DNA from: an uncultured Clostridia bacterium
GTDB taxonomy: Bacteria > Bacillota > Clostridia > TANB77 > CAG-508
NCBI GenBank assembly: GCA_934130025.1
Contig: CAKOXG010000035.1
Location: 1 to 10,850, forward strand
DNA length: 10,850 nucleotides
Reading direction: 5' to 3'
Shown: piece by piece, positions 1 to 7,468 of the stretch
How the letters are laid out: the number at the start of each line of letters is the position of its first letter
Position numbering within the stretch: the stretch's first letter is position 1
Made by a program: the position numbers and the translations under genes
Notes under the pieces: model-generated
What the model was told of the DNA's origin: nothing
The model's input: the letters and a program-made list of their open reading frames with translations, nothing else
Databases searched by the model: none

Positions 1-388
1 CAATAGGCTTTTTTTCTTTTGACTTAAGCACATATTTTCCATTTCCAGATTTATCTATATCTTTTTCTATTACTTTTGCATTAATTCCATAACAATCTTT
101 TAAATCTGCTATAAAATCTATGTTTACTCGATTTTTGATATTATTTAAATACATTATATATATGTGTGTTCCAAATATTATTAATAGTATTAAAAATATA
201 ACATACCAAATAAGCAACGCTCTTACCAATTTATCTGCCTTAGCATTTATTTTCTTTATCTTATGAATTGTTTTTCTATTCTCTTTGCTAATTTTTATAA
301 TGTCTATTCCTTTATATTGGTCTTTTATTCCTTGTTCATAATTTAACTGTGTTTTCTCAATCTCTTTCCAGTCCTGTTCTCTCCCCAT
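1..388 (-). CDS. Partial single-pass membrane protein, function unknown
   Basis: This is an open frame of 129 codons that runs off the left edge, so the C-terminus is missing. It starts at ATG 388-386 behind a clear TAGGAG Shine-Dalgarno (394-399). Residues 1-53 are charged and lysine/glutamate-rich, beginning MGREQDWKEIEKTQ, and look amphipathic or coiled-coil-like. Residues about 57-80 form one strongly hydrophobic helix (ALLIWYVIFLILLIIFG). The remainder is a polar segment rich in lysine (NIKNRVNIDFIADLKDCYG and onward). There is no signal-peptide cleavage motif, so I infer a cytoplasmic N-terminus with the C-terminal part outside. I do not recognise the family. It has its own promoter and sits behind the mutL terminator, so it appears to be a separate transcription unit. 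Confidence 0.75.
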   Translation of the reverse strand, partial: MGREQDWKEIEKTQLNYEQGIKDQYKGIDIIKISKENRKTIHKIKKINAKADKLVRALLIWYVIFLILLIIFGTHIYIMYLNNIKNRVNIDFIADLKDCYGINAKVIEKDIDKSGNGKYVLKSKEKKPI

Positions 389-426
389 TTATTTCTCCTA
401 GGTTTTTTAATTTAATTTTCAAATAC

Positions 427-455
427 ATAGTACCAAAAACAGAATAAATTTTCAA
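427..455 (-). promoter_or_regulatory. Probable sigma-A promoter of the partial membrane-protein gene
   Basis: On the minus strand a -35 TTGAAA (455-450) and a -10 TACTAT (432-427) are separated by 17 bases, with a TGG extended -10 element directly upstream of the -10. The predicted start of transcription is near 420, giving a leader of about 30 bases before the ATG at 388. It lies just downstream of the mutL terminator, which is the expected place for a new unit. Confidence 0.5.
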
Positions 456-477
456 CTGCAAATTAAATTATTATATT

Positions 478-543
478 AAAAAACTAGCTTATTACATACT
501 AATTTTAAAGCTTGAATTTTGAATTCAGTATATATCAGCTAGT
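478..543 (-). terminator. Probable terminator of the mutL transcript, with a long structured loop
   Basis: In the minus-strand RNA the 7-base arms ACTAGCT (543-537) and AGCTAGT (489-483) pair, followed at once by a run of U (482-478). The 47-base loop can itself fold: ATACT pairs with AGTAT, and GAATT with AATTC inside it. The position after the mutL stop and before the next promoter supports termination. The unusually long loop lowers confidence. Confidence 0.55.
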
Positions 544-604
544 GTGTTGTTTTTAACGTTTTTTCTCTTTATTGCCATTTCTTTTTCTGTAATTAGTTTA
601 CATA

Positions 605-2458
605 TCATTCTACATTTTTAATATCAATTTTTACTGTTGTTGGTCTGCCATGTGGGCAAGTATATGGATTTTTCAAACTTAGTAAACTGCTAATTAAATT
701 ATCCACCTCTTGTCTACTTAGGTTCATTCCAGCTTTTACTGCTGCTTTGCAGGCAACTGTTGCAACAAACCTTTCTTCTATATCTTTTAGCAAACCTCTT
801 TCATTTGTAAGCATTTCATCCAAAACATCTAAAAATACATGCCCTCTATCCACTTTATATTCTAGGTCTGGAATTCCATTTATTTTTATAGTATTGTCTC
901 CAAAAAATTCAATATCAAAACCTGTGTTTCTAAATAATTCCATGTTTTCTTTTACAAAACTTGTTTCCTTATATGATAATGTAAGAACTTCTGGAATTAG
1001 CATCATTTGTATATTATTTTGTATGTTGTTTTTGTAATTTTCTTTTATTTGTTCATACAATACTCTTTCATGAGCAGCATGCTGGTCTATTAAATATATT
1101 TCATTTTCTATTTCTACTATTATATAAGTTTTAAAAGCTATTCCAATATATTTATAGTTTATTTTTCGCTTTTCTTCTCTTTCAATTAATGAATCATTCT
1201 CTGTTTTACTTTCTGTATTATTTTCTTTACTATTATGTTTTTCTTGTATGTTTCCATCTAATATTGCAAATTCTTCAGCATTGTTCTTTTCTTTGTTATT
1301 GGTTTCATCATCACTCTTCTCTAAGCTAATTTTTTCATTTAATGTAAACTCTTCAATTTTGCTATCTTTCCTATATTCTTTTCCATATTGCATATGGTCC
1401 GTTACAAAATTCAATTCATTTTGAATATATTTTTCGTCATTTTCTTCTTTTTCAGTATTTCCTAAAAAATCCTTGCTTAGAATTGCATCTTTGATAGCAT
1501 GGTACAAAACCTTATATATCTGATCTTCTTCTTTAAATCTAACTTGCAATTTCGTTGGGTGAACGTTTACATCATAGTATTCTGCTGGCATTTGTATATT
1601 TAATATAAAAAATCCGTATTTCCCAATTCCTATTGAGCCTTTAAATGCTTGGTCCGCACTGTTTGTAAGGACTTTGTCTTGAATATTTCTTTCATTTAAA
1701 AATATAATTTGATTTTTTCTATTATCGCTTGCCGTAAATGTATTACCAACAACTCCAGTAATGTGAATATATCCCATCTTGTAATCCACATTTACCAGAT
1801 TTTCTTCAATATCTTTTCCATAAAATAAATAAACAACATCTTCAATTTTAGAGCTTCCCGAACTTCTAAATATTTGTTTTCCGTCATTTATTAGCTTGAC
1901 TGCAATTTCTGGATGTGCCAGTGCAACTTTTTGCATAAATTCTTTTATGTATCTAAATTCAGTTGCATCATTTTTCAAAAATTTATATCTGACTGGTGTG
2001 TTGAAAAATATTTTTTCTACAATAATTGTTGTCCCTTTTTGTGCTGCAACTTCTTCCCAATTTTCAATTTGCCCTGCTTTAGCAAATATTTTACTTGCTA
2101 GAGGTTCATCTTCAGTTTTTGAAATCATTGTAAGTTCTGATACAGCAGAGATGCTAGCTAAAGCTTCCCCCCTAAATCCCATGGTGTAGGTTTCTTCTAG
2201 GTCTTCTATTTTTTTTATTTTACTTGTTGCATGCCTCTCCAACGATACTGCCATATCTGTTTGTGCAATTCCTTTTCCATTATCTGTGACCTTTATTAGA
2301 GTTTTCCCACCATTTTTTACTTCTACAATTATGTTTGTGCTTCCAGCATCTATTGAGTTTTCGACTAATTCCTTAACAACATTTGCAGGCCTTTCTATTA
2401 CTTCTCCTGCTGCTATTTTATTTATTGTTAAGTCATCTAGTAAAACTATATTTCCCAT
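605..2458 (-). CDS. mutL: DNA mismatch repair protein MutL (endonuclease type)
   Basis: MutL is the ATPase that links MutS mismatch recognition to strand incision; it acts as a dimer on DNA. The 617 residues are typical. The N-terminal GHKL ATPase shows the AAGEVIERP motif, VKELVENSIDAG (E30 and N34 correspond to the catalytic E29 and N33 of E. coli), DNGKGI (59-64) and GFRGEAL (94-100). Residues about 335-430 are a charged, low-complexity linker. The C-terminal domain carries the metal-binding nicking motif DQHAAHERVLYE (458-469), ACKAAVKAG (569-577) and CPHGRPT (601-607). It is therefore the nicking type found where MutH is absent. The ATG at 2458 follows an AAGGGA Shine-Dalgarno. MutS, its usual neighbour in Firmicutes, is not adjacent; the gene upstream is a recombinase with its own terminator. 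Confidence 0.98.
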   Translation of the reverse strand: MGNIVLLDDLTINKIAAGEVIERPANVVKELVENSIDAGSTNIIVEVKNGGKTLIKVTDNGKGIAQTDMAVSLERHATSKIKKIEDLEETYTMGFRGEALASISAVSELTMISKTEDEPLASKIFAKAGQIENWEEVAAQKGTTIIVEKIFFNTPVRYKFLKNDATEFRYIKEFMQKVALAHPEIAVKLINDGKQIFRSSGSSKIEDVVYLFYGKDIEENLVNVDYKMGYIHITGVVGNTFTASDNRKNQIIFLNERNIQDKVLTNSADQAFKGSIGIGKYGFFILNIQMPAEYYDVNVHPTKLQVRFKEEDQIYKVLYHAIKDAILSKDFLGNTEKEENDEKYIQNELNFVTDHMQYGKEYRKDSKIEEFTLNEKISLEKSDDETNNKEKNNAEEFAILDGNIQEKHNSKENNTESKTENDSLIEREEKRKINYKYIGIAFKTYIIVEIENEIYLIDQHAAHERVLYEQIKENYKNNIQNNIQMMLIPEVLTLSYKETSFVKENMELFRNTGFDIEFFGDNTIKINGIPDLEYKVDRGHVFLDVLDEMLTNERGLLKDIEERFVATVACKAAVKAGMNLSRQEVDNLISSLLSLKNPYTCPHGRPTTVKIDIKNVE

Positions 2459-2495
2459 TAATTTTTCCCTTTTCTACAAGATTTTTCTAAAAAAT

Positions 2496-2524
2496 ATTTT
2501 AGCACATGCAACATAAAAAAGCAA
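2496..2524 (-). promoter_or_regulatory. Probable mutL promoter with extended -10
   Basis: On the minus strand TTGCTT (2524-2519) and TAAAAT (2501-2496) are 17 bases apart, and a TGC extended -10 element (2504-2502) precedes the -10. The -35 is only half consensus (3 of 6). It overlaps the base and U-tract of the upstream recombinase terminator. This places a fresh start for mutL immediately behind that terminator. Confidence 0.4.
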
Positions 2525-2552
2525 TGTTAGTTTCCTTCTAATTCCAACATTG
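2515..2552 (-). terminator. Rho-independent terminator of the recombinase gene
   Basis: In the minus-strand RNA CAATGTTGG (2552-2544) pairs with CTAACATTG (2530-2522) as nine base pairs including one G-U, with a 13-base loop. C and then six U (2520-2515) follow. It begins 13 bases after the recombinase stop codon. Confidence 0.75.
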
Positions 2553-2564
2553 TACCTGTATAAT

Positions 2565-3503
2565 TTATAATTTTTCTAAATATTTTTTCTTTGCTTTATC
2601 TGACGAATGCACGTATATGTTTAATGTTATATTTACATCAGAATGCCCCAGCACCTCGCTTAATGATTTAACATCCATACCCACTTCAATGCAATTTGTT
2701 GCAAAAGTATGCCTTAAGGCATGAAATTTATATTCTCTTATATGGCATTCCTTCAATATCAGCTTAAAATTGTATTGGTAGTTTCTTGGCTCTATAAATT
2801 CTTCGCTTGAACCTGTGAGTACAAATTCATTCCCCCTGTGTTTCTTTTTTAATTGTTTTAATATTTCGTATAATTTTTTATTTATTGGAATAGACCTAAT
2901 AGAGCATTCAGATTTCGGCCTTCCAATTACAACTTTTGATTTGTTTTCATTTCTTAAGTACACTCTCTGCAGTGTTTTCTTAACATGTATCATCTTTTCT
3001 TCTAAATCTATATTTTCCCACTTTAGTGCACATACCTCTCCAATTCTTAAACCCGTATTTAAACTTATCATTATCCCAAGGCTTTTTAATGTTTTATCAT
3101 TCAAGCAATATTCTTCGAGCTTTTCTTTTTCTTTATTTGCAAGTATTCTTACTTTATTTTTTTCAAGCTTTGGTAGGCTCATTTGTTTTATTTTTAAATC
3201 TGTATTATATTCATCTTCATAATATTTTATTATTGATTTTAGCTTTGCCACTATATCTCTTACTGTTTTTGGGGATAACTCTTTTGAAAGCTCCTCTATA
3301 TACCCATTATAGTCCCTTATTTTTTCTATGTTCTTTTTTGCAAATTTAGGATAAATGTATTTTTCCAAACAATACGCATAATTATAATATGTTGATTCCT
3401 TAACTCTATTTTTTTTATATATTAACCATTCTTCAGCAACCTCTCTAAAATTTTTCCTCCTATTTCCTTTTATTATTACTGCATTTATTATATCTTTTAA
3501 CAT
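2565..3503 (-). CDS. Tyrosine recombinase / phage-type integrase, orphan
   Basis: This is a site-specific DNA recombinase that cuts and rejoins DNA through a 3'-phosphotyrosine. All catalytic residues are visible: R153 (NTGLRIGE), K197 (GRPKSE), H261 and R264 (FHALRHTFAT), H287 (VLGHSDV) and the nucleophile Y297 (NIYVH). Residues about 16-100 form the SAM-like core-binding domain (FREVAEEW, TVRDIVAKLKSIIKYY). At 312 residues it is XerC/D-sized and lacks the extra N-terminal arm-binding domain of many larger phage and conjugative-element integrases. A GAGGAAAGGA Shine-Dalgarno precedes the ATG at 3503. It is flanked by terminators on both sides and no excisionase, relaxase or phage gene is near. 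It could be an element remnant or a domesticated recombinase acting elsewhere; the substrate cannot be told from this window. Confidence 0.93.
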   Translation of the reverse strand: MLKDIINAVIIKGNRRKNFREVAEEWLIYKKNRVKESTYYNYAYCLEKYIYPKFAKKNIEKIRDYNGYIEELSKELSPKTVRDIVAKLKSIIKYYEDEYNTDLKIKQMSLPKLEKNKVRILANKEKEKLEEYCLNDKTLKSLGIMISLNTGLRIGEVCALKWENIDLEEKMIHVKKTLQRVYLRNENKSKVVIGRPKSECSIRSIPINKKLYEILKQLKKKHRGNEFVLTGSSEEFIEPRNYQYNFKLILKECHIREYKFHALRHTFATNCIEVGMDVKSLSEVLGHSDVNITLNIYVHSSDKAKKKYLEKL

Positions 3504-3534
3504 ATTTACATCCTTTCCTCTTGTGTTCTATTTC

Positions 3535-3575
3535 CAGTTATTCGGAAACATCCAACTGTCCTTTTAGTTATAACA
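3535..3575 (-). promoter_or_regulatory. Possible recombinase promoter (-10) with leader inverted repeat
   Basis: On the minus strand an extended -10, TGT plus TATAAC (3575-3567), lies upstream of the recombinase; no convincing -35 is seen. Just downstream, in the predicted leader, CAGTTGGA and TCC...AACTG form an imperfect inverted repeat (3558-3535) with TGTT as the apical loop. It could be a leader hairpin or a protein site. Evidence is modest. Confidence 0.3.
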
Positions 3576-3597
3576 CATTTATGTAAAAAAGACGAAT

Positions 3598-3626
3598 AAA
3601 AAAAGCAAAGTATTATTACTTTGCTT
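3598..3626 (-). terminator. Strong terminator of the suf operon
   Basis: In the minus-strand RNA a perfect 10-base-pair stem, AAGCAAAGTA (3626-3617) with TACTTTGCTT (3612-3603), has an ATAA loop. It runs straight into a stretch of U. It lies 21 bases after the stop of the last suf-operon gene and separates the operon from the recombinase. Confidence 0.92.
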
Positions 3627-3646
3627 CATTATTTTTTATATATTCA

Positions 3647-4594
3647 TTAGCGGCATTCTTGTTTTGTTTCTATATTTCTTTTAAATTTTTTAAGTCCAAA
3701 TATATTTTCATTGTGTTTCATTCCCTCATTTTCTTTTGCTATAAATTGTTCCATTGACAACTGTTCATATCTCCCTTTTTGTAAAGAATACATAAATATA
3801 TCTGAGCTCTGCTGCTTATTATTTACAGCTATACATATGGTATATTTTTTATTACCATATTCATCCGTTATCCAGCAGTCTATCAAGTGTATTTTTGCTC
3901 TTTCCTCTATAGAAAATAATTGGTGTATGATATTTTCGTGGTACCTTTTTAATTCTGCATACTTCATATTTTTACTTGTATAAGGTTCAATGTTCTCCAA
4001 TATTACCTTTACTTTAGTATTAAAGTCTGTAACTCCAGACATACTTAGCTTTAAAAACTCTACATATTCGTCTGCATAATATTGTTTTTGGCTTACAAAG
4101 CCTAGCTTTTCGTCCATTTCTTCTATTTCTCTTCTTGTAATCACATATTCTTCTCTATCATATGGGCTCATTCCAAATTGCCTTGTAAATGAATGTGATT
4201 GTATGTATGGTAAATCTGCTTGTAAATCTAGTACAAATTCGCCTCTTTCTATATATGCAATATTATACACATGTGGCATTTTATTGTCTTCCCAAGAGGC
4301 TACCTCCATTGGAGCCATTATATCAAATTCTCTTAGTATTTTTTCAAGCATAGCGGCAACTGTTTTGCATATTATCACGTTTGTTTCTAATGCTTTATCT
4401 ATGGCATCTTCTCTTCCACTTTCTCTATATAATTGTGTTCTTTTTTTAGAATTTCCAAAACCATATTCTAGATTAAATGCTAACCTTTTGCCAAGATCCA
4501 TGTACACATATCTTATTATTTCTAAATCTGAAAATCCTTGTGTTTTTTCCCTTACGTGCTTGATATACTCTTCTAACTTACCCATTTTTTTCAA
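3647..4594 (-). CDS. Uncharacterised protein with possible transglutaminase/papain-like Cys-His-Asp triad
   Basis: I do not recognise this 315-residue protein. Seen in the sequence: no signal peptide or membrane segment, hence probably cytoplasmic. A cysteine heads a hydrophobic helix (NVIICKTVAAMLEKIL, C76), followed by a variable strand, a histidine opening a second strand (MPHVYNIAYI, H108) and an aspartate at the end of a third (GEFVLDLQADL, D123). This order and spacing matches the transglutaminase-like core, so a peptidase, transferase or deamidase activity is an inference. The C-terminal part contains a second strand-rich block around residues 232-275. The start is TTG at 4594-4592, directly after an in-frame TGA and six bases behind GGAGG inside sufU; ATG at 4585 is an alternative but lies too far from that site. 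It overlaps sufU by 17 bases, suggesting coupled translation with the suf genes. Confidence 0.85.
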   Translation of the reverse strand: MKKMGKLEEYIKHVREKTQGFSDLEIIRYVYMDLGKRLAFNLEYGFGNSKKRTQLYRESGREDAIDKALETNVIICKTVAAMLEKILREFDIMAPMEVASWEDNKMPHVYNIAYIERGEFVLDLQADLPYIQSHSFTRQFGMSPYDREEYVITRREIEEMDEKLGFVSQKQYYADEYVEFLKLSMSGVTDFNTKVKVILENIEPYTSKNMKYAELKRYHENIIHQLFSIEERAKIHLIDCWITDEYGNKKYTICIAVNNKQQSSDIFMYSLQKGRYEQLSMEQFIAKENEGMKHNENIFGLKKFKRNIETKQECR

Positions 4595-5012
4595 TCATAT
4601 CCTCCATAGTGTGCCACGCAAGAAGCGCACATTTTACTCTAGCAGGCATATTTGCCACATTTTTGAATGCAATAGCATCTTCTAATTTTTTTAATTCATT
4701 TGCATCTGTTATTTCTCTTTTTATCATTCCTATAAATGTCTCGATTATGTTTTTTGCTTCTTCAATAGTTTTTCCCTTTAAAGTATCTATCATTATTGAT
4801 GTAGATGCCTGAGATATTGCACAACCATGGCCTGTAAATGCCATGTCCTCAATTACATTTCCATTTAATTTTACTTTTATTTCAATTTCATCTCCACAAT
4901 TAGGATTATGCCCTTTTTCGCACAAATCACACTTGTCCATTTCCTTTTTGTTGTATGAATTCATACTATGTTCCATTATTAAATCATTATATAATTCTTG
5001 CAATTCGTCCAT
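4578..5012 (-). CDS. sufU: SufU, zinc-dependent sulfurtransferase / Fe-S assembly protein
   Basis: SufU accepts persulfide sulfur from SufS and passes it to the SufBCD scaffold in Gram-positive bacteria. The 144 residues match the usual length. The conserved ligands are C39 and D41 (NPNCGDE), C64 (GHGCAISQAS) and C128 (ARVKCALLAWHT), matching C41, D43, C66 and C128 of the Bacillus protein. The block between C64 and C128 has the SufU-type length rather than the shorter IscU form. An added CDLC pair (C28, C31) sits just before the first ligand, where Bacillus SufU has no cysteine. ATG 5012 follows AAGGGA, 35 bases after sufS. The 3' end carries the ribosome site for the next gene. Confidence 0.96.
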   Translation of the reverse strand: MDELQELYNDLIMEHSMNSYNKKEMDKCDLCEKGHNPNCGDEIEIKVKLNGNVIEDMAFTGHGCAISQASTSIMIDTLKGKTIEEAKNIIETFIGMIKREITDANELKKLEDAIAFKNVANMPARVKCALLAWHTMEDMIEKNG

Positions 5013-5047
5013 TTTTATTTTTCCCTTCTACACCATAAATGATATAT

Positions 5048-6262
5048 TTATTTTGTAATATATTTTTCAAACATGCTATATGCTTTTTTTAAAGCATTAA
5101 CAAGCCTTTCTACATCTTCCTTTGTATTATAAAAATAGAAACTTGCCCTACATGTAGAATCTATTCCTAAAAATCTTAGTAGTGGTTGTGCACAATGGTT
5201 TCCAGACCTTACGCATACATTTTCCGAATCTAGAATACTTGCTACATCATGTGGATGTACTCCCTCAATATTAAAAGAAATAACTGAAGAATGTTTTTCT
5301 TTATTAGGAGTTATATATAACTTTAGAAAATTAAGTTTTGCTAATTCTTCTCTTGCATAACTTACCACTTCATTTTCAAGCTCTTCTATTTTGTCATAAC
5401 CAATTGAATTTATATAGTCTATGGCAGCACCAAGGCCAACAACTCCACCAACATTTTGAGTTCCAGCCTCAAACTTGTTTGGAAGTGGCGCAAATGTTGT
5501 ATCTTGTTCATAAACATATTCAATCATATCTCCACCCATTAAGAAAGGATTCATTTTGTTTAAAATATCTCTTCTTCCATACAAAACTCCTATTCCAAGT
5601 GGGGCAAGCATTTTGTGTCCAGAAAGCACCATAAAATCGGGATTTAAATCTGCAACATCAATCTTCATATGTGGAATGCTTTGCGAAGCATCTAGAACAG
5701 CTACTGCTCCTTTTTTATGTGCGTATGCTATTATTTCCTTAACATTATTCACAGTTCCTAAAACATTAGATACATGCGTAATTCCAACTATTTTTGTTTT
5801 TTCTGTAATTTTGTTTTCAACTTCTTGCTTTGAAAGCTCAAAATTTTCATTTATATACATATATTTTAATGTAGCACCAGTCTTTTTAGCCACATATTGC
5901 CAAGGAACCAAATTAGAATGATGTTCCATTATGGAAATAACTATTTCATCTCCTGGCTTCAAATTTTCCAAGCCATATGAATATGCAATTAAATTTAGAC
6001 TTTCACTTGCATTTTTCGAAAATATAATCTCTTCTGGAAATCTTGCATTTATAAATTTTGCAATTTTCGCCCTTGTGCTTTCATATTTTTCTGTAGCCTC
6101 TATGCTAAGCTCGTATGCACCTCTATGAGGGTTTGCATTATATTTTTTATAAAATTCGTCTATAGCATCTATTACATATTTAGGCTTTTGTGTGGTAGCC
6201 CCACTATCTAAATATGCAATATCTCTATTATTTAAAATTGGAAAATCTTTTTTATAGTCCAT
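5048..6262 (-). CDS. sufS: SufS, cysteine desulfurase (group II)
   Basis: SufS is the PLP enzyme that removes sulfur from L-cysteine, giving alanine and an enzyme-bound persulfide for SufU. The 404 residues are standard. Visible landmarks are the N-terminal YLDSGATTQKP, H115 (MEHHSN, stacks on PLP), D191 (VLDASQS, holds the pyridine nitrogen), the Schiff-base lysine K217 (LSGHKMLAPLGIG) and the catalytic C357 in CVRSGNHCAQP. The short, ordered active-site loop RSGNHCAQP is the group II form rather than the long loop of NifS/IscS. A strong AAGGGAAGGA Shine-Dalgarno precedes ATG 6262. The gap from sufD is 107 bases, larger than the others downstream, and holds only a doubtful 25-codon frame. 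Confidence 0.98.
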   Translation of the reverse strand: MDYKKDFPILNNRDIAYLDSGATTQKPKYVIDAIDEFYKKYNANPHRGAYELSIEATEKYESTRAKIAKFINARFPEEIIFSKNASESLNLIAYSYGLENLKPGDEIVISIMEHHSNLVPWQYVAKKTGATLKYMYINENFELSKQEVENKITEKTKIVGITHVSNVLGTVNNVKEIIAYAHKKGAVAVLDASQSIPHMKIDVADLNPDFMVLSGHKMLAPLGIGVLYGRRDILNKMNPFLMGGDMIEYVYEQDTTFAPLPNKFEAGTQNVGGVVGLGAAIDYINSIGYDKIEELENEVVSYAREELAKLNFLKLYITPNKEKHSSVISFNIEGVHPHDVASILDSENVCVRSGNHCAQPLLRFLGIDSTCRASFYFYNTKEDVERLVNALKKAYSMFEKYITK

Positions 6263-6369
6263 TTCTAAATCCTTCCCTTAACAAGTTTTTTTACATATTC
6301 TTTATATGTTTTCGATGAAGATAAAATGTTCAGCACCGACATTTCAAATTGCTTTGCATTTAATCATCA

Positions 6370-7407
6370 TTATAATCTTTCATCAATTTCTTGTAATATT
6401 TCTGCTTTTACTTCTTCATCTTGTATTTCTTCTATAATTTTGTTAAAATTTGCTTTTACAAGCAGCTTTACCGCTTCTTTATAGCTCAAGCCTCTACTCA
6501 TTATATAAAATATTGCAGATTCATCTACTTTTCCTGATGCTGTAGAGTGATTTCCTTCTACATCATCCTCCGTACATAGAAGCATTGGTAATGCAATTGA
6601 TTTTGCTTTTTCTGATAAAAGCATGCAATATTCATTTTCGTTTCCTTTTGCTTTAGATGCGCCCTTTTTAAAATCAAGAGTTCCTTTAAAATTTTTCTTA
6701 CTACTATCTTTTAAGGCCCCTTGTACATCAATATTGGCTTTAGCCTTTTTGCCTCTTAAATGTACAATATAATTTATGTCCTTTAATTGTGTTCCCTGCC
6801 CTAAATAAATTGTTTTTACATCATTTTCGGCTTTATCACCAATTACATTTGAGTAGTAATTTGAAACACTATTTTTAGCACCTATATCGATTATCTTGTG
6901 GAATACTTTTGACTCTTTTTCTATAACATTCTCAAAACTTTCGATATTTTCAGAATTATCATTTAACAAATTCAATACAGTAACATTTATCTTTGCTCCT
7001 GCTTTTGCTATAGTTTTAATAATTCCTGCATGAAAGCATTCTTCATCAGTTTCGCTTCTATATTCAATAATAACATTTATATCTTTACTTGCATCAATTT
7101 CAATTTGGTTTAATAGCATCAAGTTGTCTTCGTCAAATATATATGTTATCTTTACGTTTTCTACATTTTCATTATTTTCAATTTTGATTTTGCTATTTGC
7201 CTTATCAAGCACAGCATCTTCAAGCTCTTTATTGTTTCCATAAACAAGCTCATCTTTAGAAACATTTTCACTAATAATGCAATTACTTTTAGTAATTTGA
7301 ACATTCTCAAATTCTCTAATTATTGTTGGTATTTTAGTATCAACTTCAATATTATTTATTCTAAAATTATTTGCTGTTCTAACAGGTGTTTCATTTAATT
7401 CTAGCAT
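6370..7407 (-). CDS. sufD: SufD, Fe-S cluster assembly scaffold subunit
   Basis: SufD pairs with SufB and two SufC in the SufBC2D complex that builds clusters and is needed for iron entry. The protein is 345 residues. Its N-terminal half is divergent and very rich in lysine, glutamate and asparagine; the middle is the strand-repeat helix typical of the family. The C-terminal signature is clear: CTEDDVEGNHSTASGKVDES followed by AIFYIMSRGLSYKEAVKLL. H287 corresponds to the conserved H360 of E. coli SufD, whereas the E. coli C358 position is glycine here. It lacks the full set of SufB motifs, which separates it from its paralogue upstream. ATG 7407 follows AAAGGATG. The gap from sufB holds a hairpin. 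Confidence 0.95.
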   Translation of the reverse strand: MLELNETPVRTANNFRINNIEVDTKIPTIIREFENVQITKSNCIISENVSKDELVYGNNKELEDAVLDKANSKIKIENNENVENVKITYIFDEDNLMLLNQIEIDASKDINVIIEYRSETDEECFHAGIIKTIAKAGAKINVTVLNLLNDNSENIESFENVIEKESKVFHKIIDIGAKNSVSNYYSNVIGDKAENDVKTIYLGQGTQLKDINYIVHLRGKKAKANIDVQGALKDSSKKNFKGTLDFKKGASKAKGNENEYCMLLSEKAKSIALPMLLCTEDDVEGNHSTASGKVDESAIFYIMSRGLSYKEAVKLLVKANFNKIIEEIQDEEVKAEILQEIDERL

Positions 7408-7425
7408 TACTTCATCCTTTCACTC

Positions 7426-7454
7426 CGCCCAAGAAGAAAGACCCCTTTTAGGCG
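7426..7454 (-). other. Stem-loop in the sufB-sufD gap
   Basis: In the minus-strand RNA CGCCTAAAAG (7454-7445) can pair with CTTCTTGGGCG (7436-7426) over an eight-base loop, with a mismatch near the loop and some G-U pairs. The core is four G-C pairs, which stands out in this AT-rich sequence. No U-run follows, so it is not a terminator. It lies about 5 bases upstream of the sufD Shine-Dalgarno and may influence sufD translation or mRNA processing. Confidence 0.4.
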
Positions 7455-7468
7455 AAAAATTTTAACAA

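Noticed and set aside
389..604. A hidden gene between mutL and the left-edge gene
   Set aside because: The 216 bases are explained by a terminator and a promoter; no frame of useful length with a ribosome site is seen.
2815..3349. Plus-strand frames of 107-135 residues opposite the recombinase
   Set aside because: They are antisense shadows: phenylalanine/serine/leucine-rich translations of an AT-rich gene, with no ribosome site or recognisable motif.
3504..3646. An attachment site or tRNA end next to the recombinase
   Set aside because: No tRNA-like sequence and no direct repeat flanking the gene could be found by eye; only the operon terminator and a small inverted repeat are present.
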